64,000 bases of DNA from Xanthomonas translucens pv. cerealis. Its GTDB lineage: Bacteria > Pseudomonadota > Gammaproteobacteria > Xanthomonadales > Xanthomonadaceae. Numbering within the stretch: position 1 is the stretch's first letter; every line of letters starts with the position of its first letter. Positions 18,352 to 27,691 of the stretch are shown piece after piece. Below the pieces are notes generated by a model. The model had not been told where the DNA came from and did no database searches. It saw only the letters and a program-made list of their open reading frames with translations. The stretch covers positions 3,100,001 through 3,164,000 of the forward strand of contig NZ_CP038228.1 in the NCBI RefSeq assembly GCF_006838285.1. The letters run 5' to 3'. The translations under genes were made by a program, and so were the position numbers.

Positions 18352-19027
18352 GGCGTTTCCCGGCTGCGGAGCGTGCGCGCCATGGCATAGCGCTGCTCCA
18401 GTCGTTTGCGATCGACCTTGTCGCTGTGGCCGGTGGGCAACGCGTCCACGGCGATCAGTTCGGAGGGAATCATGTACGCCGGCACGCGGCGGCCGAGTTG
18501 TTGCTTCCAGTCCTGCAGCGCGTCCGGCAGCGGCTGTACCGCACCAGCGCCCGCTGCCGCCAGTTCGACGAAGCCGATCATCCGCACCAGGCTGCCATCG
18601 GGCCGGCGCAGCACCACCGCGGCACCGGCGATCACACCATCCAGGGTGGACAGCGCCGCATCCACTTGCGCCAGTTCGATGCGGTCGCCGTTGAGCTTGA
18701 TCTGCTCGTCCCTGCGGTCGCGGAAACAGAGCCGGCCCTGCGCATCCATATCGCCCAGGTCGCCGCTGCGGTAGGCGCGTTTGCCGTGGTGCTCGAACAG
18801 CACGCTTTGATCTAGGCCGGGGCGGTCCAGATAGCCGCGCATCACGTGGTCGCCGGCCATGCAGATCTCGCCGGCGTCGAGGAACACCTCGGCATAGGGC
18901 TTGGCCACGCCGATCGGGAACGGGTTGGGTGCGGCCGCGCGCAGTGCGGCATCGATCTCCATCCAGATGGTGGAACAGGTCGCTTCGGTCGTGCCGTAGG
19001 AGTTCTCGACGCCGGCCGCGGCCAGTA
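18348..19027 (-). pseudogene. C-terminal remnant of a DltA-like amino-acid adenylating enzyme
   Basis: About 220 residues of an AMP-forming ligase remain, starting just before core motif A5. In order they show ENSYGTTEATCSTIW, GEICMAGDHVMRGYL, YRSGDLGDMDAQGRL (A7), DRRDEQIKLNGDRIEL (A8), PAYMIPSELIAVDALP and HSDKVDRKRL with the A10 lysine. The whole ATP-binding N-terminal two-thirds is gone. At about 19022-19032 the sequence joins directly to the 5' end of an AlgJ/AlgX-like gene, so one deletion removed everything between. The domain matches DltA/peptide-synthetase A domains and would have loaded an amino acid on a carrier protein. It is followed by the AlgF-like gene (4-bp overlap). Confidence 0.85.
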
Positions 19028-19278
19028 CCGGGCTTCGGCGATCAACGCGGTGTTGCGCTCGATCGCCGCGCCATCGACTTCGCTCAGGCTGCCCCAGGCA
19101 GGGAACAAGCAGCCGTCCTTGCCGACCAGCACGATCGAGGAATCCTGCGCGGCGGCGGCGCCTGGGCCAGCACCGGCGCGGCGGCAAAGGCGCACAGCAG
19201 GCCAAACCACAGCGCACGGGTATGCACGGGAACAATCGGGGCGACAGCATCGGTCATGGCAGTTGTTTCGGCAGGCAT
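19028..19278 (-). pseudogene. N-terminal remnant of an AlgJ/AlgX-like SGNH acyltransferase
   Basis: It begins at the ATG at 19278, which shares one base with the nfrA stop (TGATG), so it was translationally coupled. A signal peptide (WFGLLCAFAAAPVLAQA) is followed, after a 1-2 nt frameshift in a GCC run near 19150-19160, by DSSIVLVGKDGCLFPAWGSL and AAIERNTALIAEA. The VVGKDGWLF-type segment is the usual start of the mature AlgJ/AlgX/WssI domain. Then the frame breaks off into the adenylating-enzyme remnant. Catalytic SGNH blocks are all missing. The assignment is by short motif and context. Confidence 0.65.
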
Positions 19279-22100
19279 CAGTAGGAGAAGGTGGCGGTAG
19301 CGAACAGGCCCTTGGCGCGCTGGGTATCGCCACCGCCGAGCGCGAAGCGGTATTGCACGCTCAGATCCAGGTAGGACCGCGCCGCGTTGTAGCGGTCCTC
19401 ACGGAACCAGTAGCGCACGCCGACGCCGGGACCGGCGCCGAGCGACCAGCTGCGGTCGGTGTCGGACAAGGCGAACGCCTGCTCGCCGATCAGCGGGTAG
19501 TCGATGCCGCTGACCCGCGAGCGCTGGTCGAGCCAGTCCGCGGCCACCACCAGATACGGATTGAGCACCCAGCGGGTCTGCTCGGCACCGAAGCGGTAGC
19601 TGCGCCCGGCATGCAGTTCCGCGGCGGCGAAGCCTTGCGTGCGGCGCAGGCGGCCATCGGCGTCGCGCAGGGTTTCCACCGCCGCGCCGTTACTGTCCAG
19701 CCGATCCACGCTGAAGCGCGCGCGGTTGTCGTCCCAGCTGTAGCCGGCCTGCGCGTAGCCGCTCAGCGTCCACCACTGGGTCACGTCGGTGCGCACGCCG
19801 GTGCCGTGATAGAAGCCGTAGGTCAGGTACGACAGCCAGCCGCCGGCATGGCCGTCCAGGCGATAGCGCGCCAGCGTGTTGAGTTGCTGTGGCTGGTTGG
19901 AGTCGCGCTGGATGCGGCACTGGATCGCGGCCGCGTCCGGATAGACGCCGCCGCTGCGGATGCCGCTGCCGAGGAACTGGCGGCGCTCGATGCCGGCACT
20001 CAGGCCGGTGCGGCCGAACGCGTAGCGCACGCCGAACGCGCCGACGGTGGAGGGCCAGCCGGCGCTGGAACGCGAGCGGCTCAGGCGCTCGGCACGGGCG
20101 CGCGCGTCCTCTGTCGCTTCGCCGGTGCACGGGTCCACGGCGCGCACGGATTCGAACGTGCCGCCCGCGTCGTACAGCGTGTTGGCCGCGCGCGCATACG
20201 CTTCCAGCGTGCCATGGCGGTTGTTGAGCGCGGCGGGCCGCCAGAACGCCTCCAGGGTGCTGAACACCGAATCGCCGGGGGTGCTGATCGCCGTGCCGCC
20301 CAGGTTGCTCGCGGCCTGGCGCGCGCCGCGGTAGCCGGCCGCGGCGGTGATGCCCCACTCGCGCCCGAGGTTGGCGATCGAACTGCGCGTGGTGTAGCGC
20401 TGCGCCTGATCCAGCGGCAACGCGCTCTGGTCGGCGCGGTCGATCGCGCTGCGCAGCAGCGCCACCGCCTGGGGGTTGTCGCCGTTGGCGGCGCTGGCAT
20501 AGGCCTGGTCGAGCACCACGCTGGGCGGCGCCTTGCCGGTGGCCTCGGCCGCGCGGAAATCGTCGAGCGCCTGCGCCGGTTGCCCGGCGCGCTGCAGTAG
20601 GTAGCCGCGCTGCATGAGCAGCCCGGCATCGGCCGGGCGCTTACCCAAGGCACTGTCCAGGCGCTGCCGCGCCTGCGCGCGCTGCGCGCGGTCGCCGGCG
20701 GCCAGCGCGGTGGTGAGCAGGTTCTGTACGCTGCCGTTGTCCGGGTTCTCCTGCAGCGCGCGCTGCGCTTCGCGGATCGCCTCCTGGTCATCGCGCCGTC
20801 CGTAGGCCGCGTAGGCGCGCTGTGCGGCGCTGCCGCTGCCCTGCAGGTCGGCCGGGGTCAGTTCGCACTGGGTGCCGTAGGGCGTATCGCGGCATTGCTG
20901 GAACGGTGCCGGGTACGTCGCCAGGGTCAGCGACGGCGCCTGGCGCGCGCTGCGCAGCGCCTTCTCGCGCTGGGCGATGGCCTGGCCGAACTGCTCGCGC
21001 GCGGCCTCGTCCGCGCCGGCCAGCGGATCGGCCTGCAACGGCTGCAGCAGGCGCGCGCCACGCGCACGATCGCCTGCGGCGATCGCCGCATCCACCGCCA
21101 GCAGGCGCACGTTGCGTTGCTGCTGCGGATCCAGCCAGTCCTGGCGCAGGGCCGCGTCGAAATCGGCATTGGCCTGTTCGGTATGCAACTGGCGCTGGCG
21201 CAGATACGCGCGCATGACCAGCGCCACGGTGTCTTCGCTGTCGTTGTCCAGCGCCGCATCGGCGCTGGCCTCGGCGGCGGGCAGTCGTTCGTCCAGCAAC
21301 TGCGCGGTCATCAGCAACAGGCGATGCGAGGCCACGTCCGGCGCATACGCCACCGCTTGCCGGGCGTAGCCGGCGGCCGTGGCGAAGTCCTGCTCGATCA
21401 ACGCCTGGTAGCCCTGCTGCGCCGGCTTGACCGCCCGCTGGCGACCCAGCGCCACGCGCTTGGCCTGCAGGTCGGCGACATTCGGCGCGCCCAGCTGAAT
21501 CGCCGCGGCGGCGGCGGCCTCGGCCTGTTCGAACTGCTGCCGGGCCTCCAGCGCAGCCACCCACAGCACCGCCCAGGCGCCCTGCTGCGGCCGCTGACGG
21601 AAGGCCTGTTCGGCCTTGTCCGCGGCCTCGGCCATGCGGTCGTTGTTGTAGGCGTCGTAGGCCTGGGTAGCGAGCGCGAAGGCGCGCCGGTAGGCCTGCT
21701 CGGCGGCGCTCGGATGCGCGCTGGCGCGTGGCGCGGGGGCGCCGGCGGCGCGCGTGGCCGATGCCGCGTTCGCGCCGGCGGCAAGCCGCGGCAATGCCGG
21801 ATCCTGCAGGCCATCGGCGAGCGCACGTCGCGCCTGCGCGCGCGCGTCGTCGCCGCGGCCCAGCTTCTGCAGCGCGTAGATCTGCAACAGGCGCAGCCGC
21901 ACCACGTCCGGGCGCAGCCGCGCCGCTTCGGCGGCCTGGCGGCTGGCCTGCGGGTAATCGCCGCGGGCGTAGGACGCGTAGGCGTCCTCGGCGATGCGGT
22001 AGGCGGCGCCGGCCAACGGCAGTTGCTGTGCGTGCGCGGTGGCGCTGCCCAAGCCGAGCAGGCTCAGGGCGATCATGCTGGAAAGCAAGCGGGTACTCAT
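19278..22100 (-). CDS. nfrA: NfrA-like outer-membrane polysaccharide exporter with TPR-type repeats
   Basis: 940 aa. A signal peptide (about 1-26, ATAHAQ) is followed by a long alpha-helical, alanine-rich region of TPR-like repeats (about 30-560, with AEDAYASYARGDYPQASRQA and AQRAYAAYGRRDDQEAIREA). A C-terminal beta-barrel of about 350 residues ends GLFATATFSY. The C-terminal part (LDLSVQYRFALGGGDTQRAKGLF) matches the NfrA/N4-adsorption-A domain. In E. coli NfrA is the outer-membrane partner of NfrB and part of the N4 phage receptor. It starts with ATG at 22100, overlapping the nfrB stop by 4 bp. Its role here, inferred from the operon, is export and anchoring of the NfrB polymer. Confidence 0.86.
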   Translation of the reverse strand: MSTRLLSSMIALSLLGLGSATAHAQQLPLAGAAYRIAEDAYASYARGDYPQASRQAAEAARLRPDVVRLRLLQIYALQKLGRGDDARAQARRALADGLQDPALPRLAAGANAASATRAAGAPAPRASAHPSAAEQAYRRAFALATQAYDAYNNDRMAEAADKAEQAFRQRPQQGAWAVLWVAALEARQQFEQAEAAAAAAIQLGAPNVADLQAKRVALGRQRAVKPAQQGYQALIEQDFATAAGYARQAVAYAPDVASHRLLLMTAQLLDERLPAAEASADAALDNDSEDTVALVMRAYLRQRQLHTEQANADFDAALRQDWLDPQQQRNVRLLAVDAAIAAGDRARGARLLQPLQADPLAGADEAAREQFGQAIAQREKALRSARQAPSLTLATYPAPFQQCRDTPYGTQCELTPADLQGSGSAAQRAYAAYGRRDDQEAIREAQRALQENPDNGSVQNLLTTALAAGDRAQRAQARQRLDSALGKRPADAGLLMQRGYLLQRAGQPAQALDDFRAAEATGKAPPSVVLDQAYASAANGDNPQAVALLRSAIDRADQSALPLDQAQRYTTRSSIANLGREWGITAAAGYRGARQAASNLGGTAISTPGDSVFSTLEAFWRPAALNNRHGTLEAYARAANTLYDAGGTFESVRAVDPCTGEATEDARARAERLSRSRSSAGWPSTVGAFGVRYAFGRTGLSAGIERRQFLGSGIRSGGVYPDAAAIQCRIQRDSNQPQQLNTLARYRLDGHAGGWLSYLTYGFYHGTGVRTDVTQWWTLSGYAQAGYSWDDNRARFSVDRLDSNGAAVETLRDADGRLRRTQGFAAAELHAGRSYRFGAEQTRWVLNPYLVVAADWLDQRSRVSGIDYPLIGEQAFALSDTDRSWSLGAGPGVGVRYWFREDRYNAARSYLDLSVQYRFALGGGDTQRAKGLFATATFSY

Positions 22101-24241
22101 GTCGGCAACGCTCCGCCGATGCCGCCGTGGGGTTGATTGGCACGGCGATGCTGCTCGCGCACGGCGGCGCTGATCGCCGCCTGGGTGGCGACGCCTTTCT
22201 TCACTAAGTGATCGCCGATGCGGCCGTCGCGTTGCGGCCGGTATCCGTCCAGCACACGCTCGAACTGGTCGCGCGCGATCAGGCGCAGTTCCACCAGCAG
22301 ATCGCCCAGCAGCGGCACCGCGTCGACGCGGTAGCTTTCGCCGCTGATCAGGCGCAGGCCAGCGTTGATTTCGCTTTCGCGCGCGATCGCCTGCCTGAGC
22401 ACGCTCGCGTCCAGGTCGTGCAGCAGCCGCGCCTGCTCGTCTTCGGACAGCGCATTGGACACCGCGACCGCCACTTCGCCGGGCGTGTCCGACGGCAGCG
22501 GCAGCAGCCGCCATTGCACGCAGGCCTGCACCGACAACGGGAACTGTCCGGCCTGCAGATACGCCACGTCGATCGCCGCGCGCGGCAGGTCGCCCTGGAA
22601 GGCGATGGCTTCGGCCAGGGTTTCGTCGTCCAGCCAGCCCTGCGCCACCAGGATCCGGCCCAGCGGTTGCTGGCGTCCGCCCTCCTGCTGCCGCAGCGCC
22701 TGCGCCAGACGCTCGGGCTCGATCGCTTCCCAGGTGGTCAGCAGTTCGCCCAGGCGCCTGCGGGTATGCACCAGCTGCGCGGCGCTGGGGAAATCGTGCA
22801 TGGTCTTGTCCCACACCATGCGCTTGCCGAACAACAGGTGCAGCAGGTACAGCCGCCAGGCGCGTGCGGTGGCCATGAAATTGATCATGTTGCCGACCAC
22901 CATGCGCGGGATCGACATCAGCGCGTGTTCCCAGCCGTACAGACGGTTGACGAAGTAGAAGCGCTGCGCCACGCGCATGGCCAGCGCCGCGGTGGTCAGC
23001 AGCGCCACGTTCATCTGCCAGGTGCCGCTCTGGAAGATGGTCGGGAACTGGGTGGCCCACGTGCCGGCGACCTTGAGCAGCCAGAACAGCAGCAGCTGCA
23101 GGAAGATCAGATAGGCGAAGACGCTGACGAACGAGGTGACGATACCCTTGCGGTCGCGTGCGAGCAGGTACTTGGTCGCCAGCGAACCGCGCCAGCCCAG
23201 CGTTTCCCAACTCTGCAAGCCGATGCCCAGCACCCAGCGCGCCTTCTGACGGTACGAGGCGCGGAAGTTGTCGGGGAAGTATTCGCGCACGCACAGCGCC
23301 ATGTGCAGGGTGCGCTCGCGCACCGGGCCCCAGCCGAACCACGACGGGCGGCGCACGCGGAACTGCACCGGGAAGCGCGCGAAGATCGAGTGCATGCCCA
23401 TCGCCGCCAGGCGCGCGCCGACGTCGTAGTCCTCGGTCAGGCTGTCGGGGTTGAACGGCTGGTTGTCGCTGGCCTGGCTCAGCGCCAGCAGCGCCTTGCG
23501 CGAGAAGCAGGTGCCGACGCCGGCCGACGGCACCATGCCGGACACGCTTTCGCGCACCACCAGGTCCTTGGCGTGCCATTCGGCGAACTCGTCCATGTAC
23601 ACGCCGGCCACCAGCTCGTACCACTCGCGGTCCAGCGAGGTCACCGGCAACTGGATCATGTCCTTGCGCGGCAGCAGGTAATTGAAGAAGCGCAGCTCCA
23701 TCGGGTGCAGCACGTCTTCGCTGTCGTGCAGGACCACGCCGGCGAAGGTGATGTCGTTCTGCTTCTCGTACTCGAAGATCGCCAGCACCAACCAGTTCAG
23801 GCAGTCGGCTTTGCTGGTCGGGCCGTCGTGCGGCACCTCGATGCGGCGCATGCGCTTGTAGCGGCGGCGCATGCGTTCCACTTCGGCGATGGTCTGCGCG
23901 TCGTTGGGATAGGTGCCGACGAAGACCATGTAGTCGTGGTAATCGAGCACGTCGATCATGTTCTCGACCATCTGCCCGATCACGTCGAACTCGGCCCAGG
24001 CCGGCACCATGATCGCCAGGGTCTGTTCCGGGCGCTGCTGCAGGTCCTGCTGGGTCAACGGCCGGTATTCGCTGCGCTGCTTGACGATCGCGCTGCGCCA
24101 CAGTTCGCGCACCCAGTACCAGGCATCGATGAACAGGTCATCGAGGCTGGAGATCAGGATCACCACCGCGACCACCACGGCCGCCGTCTCCAGGAAGGCG
24201 TAGTAATTGGCCAGGTGGATGTTCCAGTACAGGCTGTCCAC
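22097..24241 (-). CDS. nfrB: NfrB-like family-2 glycosyltransferase with C-terminal MshEN-type domain
   Basis: 714 aa from a GTG start at 24241. An N-terminal membrane helix (about 18-32) is followed by a GT2 domain with DSED at 173-176, TED at 269-271 and QKARW at 332-336, the processive-synthase motifs. Several membrane helices follow (about 355-470). From about residue 525 a type-II-secretion-ATPase N-terminal/MshEN-like region begins (LGRILVAQGWLDDETLAEAI). Two tandem motifs, LLGDLLVELRLIARDQFERVL and RIGDHLVKKGVATQAAISAAV, lie at about 640-672. MshEN motifs bind c-di-GMP. E. coli NfrB, of the same layout, makes a glycan from WecB-derived ManNAc under c-di-GMP control. It is translationally coupled to nfrA. 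Confidence 0.9.
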   Translation of the reverse strand: MDSLYWNIHLANYYAFLETAAVVVAVVILISSLDDLFIDAWYWVRELWRSAIVKQRSEYRPLTQQDLQQRPEQTLAIMVPAWAEFDVIGQMVENMIDVLDYHDYMVFVGTYPNDAQTIAEVERMRRRYKRMRRIEVPHDGPTSKADCLNWLVLAIFEYEKQNDITFAGVVLHDSEDVLHPMELRFFNYLLPRKDMIQLPVTSLDREWYELVAGVYMDEFAEWHAKDLVVRESVSGMVPSAGVGTCFSRKALLALSQASDNQPFNPDSLTEDYDVGARLAAMGMHSIFARFPVQFRVRRPSWFGWGPVRERTLHMALCVREYFPDNFRASYRQKARWVLGIGLQSWETLGWRGSLATKYLLARDRKGIVTSFVSVFAYLIFLQLLLFWLLKVAGTWATQFPTIFQSGTWQMNVALLTTAALAMRVAQRFYFVNRLYGWEHALMSIPRMVVGNMINFMATARAWRLYLLHLLFGKRMVWDKTMHDFPSAAQLVHTRRRLGELLTTWEAIEPERLAQALRQQEGGRQQPLGRILVAQGWLDDETLAEAIAFQGDLPRAAIDVAYLQAGQFPLSVQACVQWRLLPLPSDTPGEVAVAVSNALSEDEQARLLHDLDASVLRQAIARESEINAGLRLISGESYRVDAVPLLGDLLVELRLIARDQFERVLDGYRPQRDGRIGDHLVKKGVATQAAISAAVREQHRRANQPHGGIGGALPT

Positions 24242-24247
24242 GAGCGA

Positions 24248-26467
24248 TCAGTTCCCGTTCTGCGCGGCGCGGCGGCGTCGACGGATCTGCACCACGCGCG
24301 CGGCCAGCAGCATGAACGCGATCACCGCCACCAGCACCACCAGCCACACCATGTGCTGCTGCCACAGCGACTGCGGGTTGCTGTGCTCGGCCATGCGCGC
24401 GCCGGTGGGGTCCTGGCCGTCGAAGTCCTGCACCACGCCGCTGGCATCCAGCAGCGCCAGGTTGCCGCGGATCAGCCGGAACGGTTCGGCGATCTGCGGT
24501 CCCTGCGTGCCCAGCTCGCGGTAGATCACCCCGGTGCTGGCGCCGCTGCCGACCACTTCGACCAGGGCAGCGCGGTCGAGTCCGGCCAGGTCCAGCAGCA
24601 CCTGCTTGCCCGGGCCGGACACCACCAGCTTGCCGTCGCGCACCGCCGCGCTCCGCGCCAGCCCCTGCGGCGCCAGCAAGAAGCTGAGGTAGGGACCGGT
24701 CGGCGCGATCGCGGTCTTGGCATCGCCGAGCTTGAGCGAGGCCTGCATCGGCGAGGCGCCGGTCGCGCCGGCGAGATGGATCACCTTGGTCAGCGACGTC
24801 GGCGCGTCCTGCAGCCAACTGCTGGGGACGAACACCTCGTGCGCGCCGGCCAGCTGCGAGGCGGCGCCGACGAAATCGGCCGCCAGGCTGCGATCGGCCA
24901 GGCGGATGTGGCTGCTGGGCAACACCGACACCGGGTAGCCGGTGGCCGGATCGTGACAGTACGGGCGCGCCGGCTGGCGCAGGAAACTGATCCGCACCTG
25001 GTTGCGCGCGGCCAGCGCGAAGCTCGGCACCGTGGCGACCAGCCGCTGCGGCTTGCCGTCGGCGTTTAGCACCTTGGCGCCCAGCAGGTAGTCGTTGAAG
25101 AAGATCGAGGCGACCGCGCCCTGCCCGGCCGGGTTCGGCGCCGCGCTGACGTCGACCACCACTTCGCTGGGCAGGCGCCCCTCGCTGGACAGCGCGCCCA
25201 GGTCGAAGTTCGCGGTGCGGTCGCCGCGCAAGACGATGTCCTGGGTCCCGGCCATGTCGCCGAGGCGGCCTAGCAGCACCACGTCCTTGTCGGCCTGCGG
25301 CAGCAGCGCCGTGCTCACCTGCAGCGCACGGCCAAGCGCATAGGCGCGCCATTGCTGGGTCAACAGACCGGCGACCTTGGCGCCGGCGCCGCTGGCGACC
25401 AGCAGGGTCGGATGCCCGCCGACCAGCGCCACCTGCACCGACGCAGTACCAGCCGGCTGCTCGAACCCTGCCATGTCGGCCTTGCGCCACGCGGCGAACG
25501 CGCTGGCCGCATCGGGCGCGGCGCTGGCGACCTGGGCGCCCAGCGCATCCAGCGCGGCGCGCACGCCGGCGCGCAACGGATCGCTCAGCACCGCCGCGTC
25601 GACCGCGAGCGGACCGCCATCGCGCAGCGACAGCAGCGCGCCGACTTCGGCCAGGCTGCCGATGCGGTGGCTGGCGCTACGATCGGACAAGGCCGCGTAG
25701 GCGGGGATGCCGGCCAGGCTGGCCGGAATCGCCAGCCCGCGCAGGTCCACGCTCGCGCCCACCGCCGGCAGCGCGACCACGTCCACGCGCTTGCCGCCGT
25801 TCTCCAGCGCCGTGCCCACGCGCCAGGCGGTGTCGTAGCTTTGCACGCTGCTGGTGCGGCCCTCCACCAGCAGCCGCACCGTGGCCGGCAACGCGCCCCA
25901 GGCCTTGGCCACGGTGTCGATCGCGCGGCCGTCGAAGCGGTAGCTGAAGCGCGACTCAGGGGACAGCCGCAGCACGTTGGCCGGCGCGCTCTGGTCGGCG
26001 CACCGGTATTCGGAGACCACCGACCACCAGCCCACGCCGAAGCGCACAAAGCCGTTGGGGCGGGCGAACCCATCGATGCCGATCAGCTGGCTGAGATCGC
26101 CCTGGGCATCGGTGATCGAACGCGCCGACACCGGGTCGCCGTCGATCGACAGCAGGCTGGAACTGCGCCCGGGATGCCCGCGCACGTAGCGCGCATCGAC
26201 CTGCAACTGCGCATCGCCAGTAGGCACGCCGGCCGGCACCGGCAGGTAGATCTCGCGCTGGCTTTCCTGGCCGCTGAGTACCAGCGGCTGCTTGAAACCG
26301 AGTTCGCGCAGGGTCATCGAGCGGGTGACCGTGGTGGTCCCGGCCCATTTGCCGAACTGGCCGGCAACGGAGTCGGCGGCAGTGGCAGGCGGCAGCGCGG
26401 TCGCCAGGACCAGGGCCAACGGCAGGACCTGGGGCAAACGTGCGGTAGGACGGCGGGTCTGGGTCAT
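24248..26467 (-). CDS. BcsB-like periplasmic polysaccharide synthase subunit
   Basis: 739 aa. The signal peptide ends near ATAADS. A large beta-rich periplasmic body contains jelly-roll segments typical of BcsB (MTLRELGFKQPLVLSGQESQ; GAVASIFFNDYLLGAKVLNADGK; LARPYCHDPATGYPVSVLPSSHI region). A single C-terminal membrane helix (about 708-728) and a basic tail follow. BcsB guides the nascent glucan from BcsA through the periplasm. Here the partner is NfrB instead, lying 6 bp downstream. It overlaps the wecB stop as ATGA. The BcsB name reflects the fold family only. No cellulose synthase catalytic subunit is present in the window. Confidence 0.8.
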   Translation of the reverse strand: MTQTRRPTARLPQVLPLALVLATALPPATAADSVAGQFGKWAGTTTVTRSMTLRELGFKQPLVLSGQESQREIYLPVPAGVPTGDAQLQVDARYVRGHPGRSSSLLSIDGDPVSARSITDAQGDLSQLIGIDGFARPNGFVRFGVGWWSVVSEYRCADQSAPANVLRLSPESRFSYRFDGRAIDTVAKAWGALPATVRLLVEGRTSSVQSYDTAWRVGTALENGGKRVDVVALPAVGASVDLRGLAIPASLAGIPAYAALSDRSASHRIGSLAEVGALLSLRDGGPLAVDAAVLSDPLRAGVRAALDALGAQVASAAPDAASAFAAWRKADMAGFEQPAGTASVQVALVGGHPTLLVASGAGAKVAGLLTQQWRAYALGRALQVSTALLPQADKDVVLLGRLGDMAGTQDIVLRGDRTANFDLGALSSEGRLPSEVVVDVSAAPNPAGQGAVASIFFNDYLLGAKVLNADGKPQRLVATVPSFALAARNQVRISFLRQPARPYCHDPATGYPVSVLPSSHIRLADRSLAADFVGAASQLAGAHEVFVPSSWLQDAPTSLTKVIHLAGATGASPMQASLKLGDAKTAIAPTGPYLSFLLAPQGLARSAAVRDGKLVVSGPGKQVLLDLAGLDRAALVEVVGSGASTGVIYRELGTQGPQIAEPFRLIRGNLALLDASGVVQDFDGQDPTGARMAEHSNPQSLWQQHMVWLVVLVAVIAFMLLAARVVQIRRRRRAAQNGN

Positions 26468-27648
26468 GGCATCGCTTCTGATAAAAGGGGGAGGTGGGAC
26501 ACCGCCGCGGCACGGCCGGGCACAAAACGGTCGAAGGACTGGCCACGCAGCGCGGCCACGATCCGCGCCGCGGCGCGGCCATCGCCGTAGGGGCTGGCGT
26601 GGGGCAGGAACCGCGCGGGCCGCGCCGGCAGGTCGCAGGCTGCGGCGACCGCAGCCACGATCCGCGCCGGATCGGTGCCGACCAGGGTCACCACCCCGGC
26701 CTGGACCGCTTCGGGGCGCTCGGTGACATCGCGCATCACCAGCACCGGCCGGCCCAGCGCCGGCGCTTCCTCCTGCACGCCGCCGGAATCGGTCAGCACC
26801 ACGTGCGCGCGCTGCATCAGCCGCACGAAGGCGAGGTAGTCCTGTGGCGCGATCAGGTGCACGTTGTCCAGCCCGCGCAACTGCGCGTGGACCGGGCCCT
26901 GCACGTTCGGATTCAGATGCACCGGATAGACGATCTGCAGATCCTGGCGCTGCGCCAGTTCGGCCAGCGCGCGGCAGATATTGGCGAAGCCGTCGCCGAA
27001 ACTTTCGCGGCGATGCCCGGTGACCAGCAGCAACTTGCGCTGCGCATCCAGAAACGGGAACTTCGCATCCACCGTCGCGCGCAGCGCGGCATCGCGCTCG
27101 AGCCGATCGACGGTCAGTTGCAGCGCATCGATCACCGTGTTGCCGGTGACGCTGATGCGGCCGCACAGCTGTTCGCGCTGCAGGTTGTCGCGCGCGCTGG
27201 CGGTGGGCGCGAACAGATGGTCGGCGACCATGTCGATCACCCGCCGGTTCATTTCTTCCGGCCACGGCTGCTGCAGATTGCCGGTGCGCAGGCCCGCTTC
27301 GACGTGGCCGACCGGAATGCGCCGATGGAACGCGGCCAGCGCGGCGGTCATCGCGGTGCTGGTATCGCCGTGCACCAGCACCCGGTCCGGCTGCACCTGC
27401 GCGTACAGGGCATCGAGTTTGGCGAGCAGCCGCGAACACAGGCCGTTGAGGGTCTGCTCGGCTACCATTACATTGAGATCGTGATCCGGCCTGATCGCGA
27501 ACAACGCCATCACCTGATCCAGCATCGCCCGATGCTGCCCAGTGATGCAGACTTGGGAGTCGATGCCAGGCGCAGCGTGCAGCGCGCGGACCAGCGGCCC
27601 CATCTTGATCGCTTCGGGGCGTGTACCAAAAACGCAAAGAACCTTCAC
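26464..27648 (-). CDS. wecB: UDP-N-acetylglucosamine 2-epimerase (non-hydrolysing)
   Basis: 394 aa. It interconverts UDP-GlcNAc and UDP-ManNAc. The motifs are FGTRPEAIKMGPL (residues 6-18), VHGDTSTAMTAALAAF, VGHVEAGLRTGN (about 115-126), the catalytic NRRVIDMVADHLFAPT, LVTGHRRESFG and LTDSGGVQEEAPALGRPVLVMR. I chose the GTG at 27648: it gives the standard WecB N-terminus (VKVLCVFGTRPEA) and has GGAG six bases upstream. An ATG at 27717 would add residues encoded by the promoter. It is the first gene of the nfr operon and supplies the presumed ManNAc donor. This makes it a dedicated copy rather than the enterobacterial-common-antigen one. Confidence 0.95.
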   Translation of the reverse strand: MKVLCVFGTRPEAIKMGPLVRALHAAPGIDSQVCITGQHRAMLDQVMALFAIRPDHDLNVMVAEQTLNGLCSRLLAKLDALYAQVQPDRVLVHGDTSTAMTAALAAFHRRIPVGHVEAGLRTGNLQQPWPEEMNRRVIDMVADHLFAPTASARDNLQREQLCGRISVTGNTVIDALQLTVDRLERDAALRATVDAKFPFLDAQRKLLLVTGHRRESFGDGFANICRALAELAQRQDLQIVYPVHLNPNVQGPVHAQLRGLDNVHLIAPQDYLAFVRLMQRAHVVLTDSGGVQEEAPALGRPVLVMRDVTERPEAVQAGVVTLVGTDPARIVAAVAAACDLPARPARFLPHASPYGDGRAAARIVAALRGQSFDRFVPGRAAAVSHLPLLSEAMP

Positions 27649-27675
27649 CAACCGCTCCAGTGATCGCAAATTAAT

Positions 27676-27691
27676 TGTGATAATCGTCACA
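27676..27691 (-). promoter_or_regulatory. perfect CRP/Clp operator TGTGA-N6-TCACA at the wecB-nfr promoter
   Basis: The 16-mer TGTGATAATCGTCACA is an exact match to the CRP consensus half-sites, also used by Xanthomonas Clp. It is immediately overlapped by a second palindrome, TCACATAATATGTGA, at 27687-27701. The minus-strand -10 candidate TATTAT lies at 27691-27696, with a weak -35 (TTTGTA, 27713-27718, 16-bp spacer). This puts the operator over the start site, about 28 bp before the wecB GTG, a repressor-like position. Confidence 0.75.
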
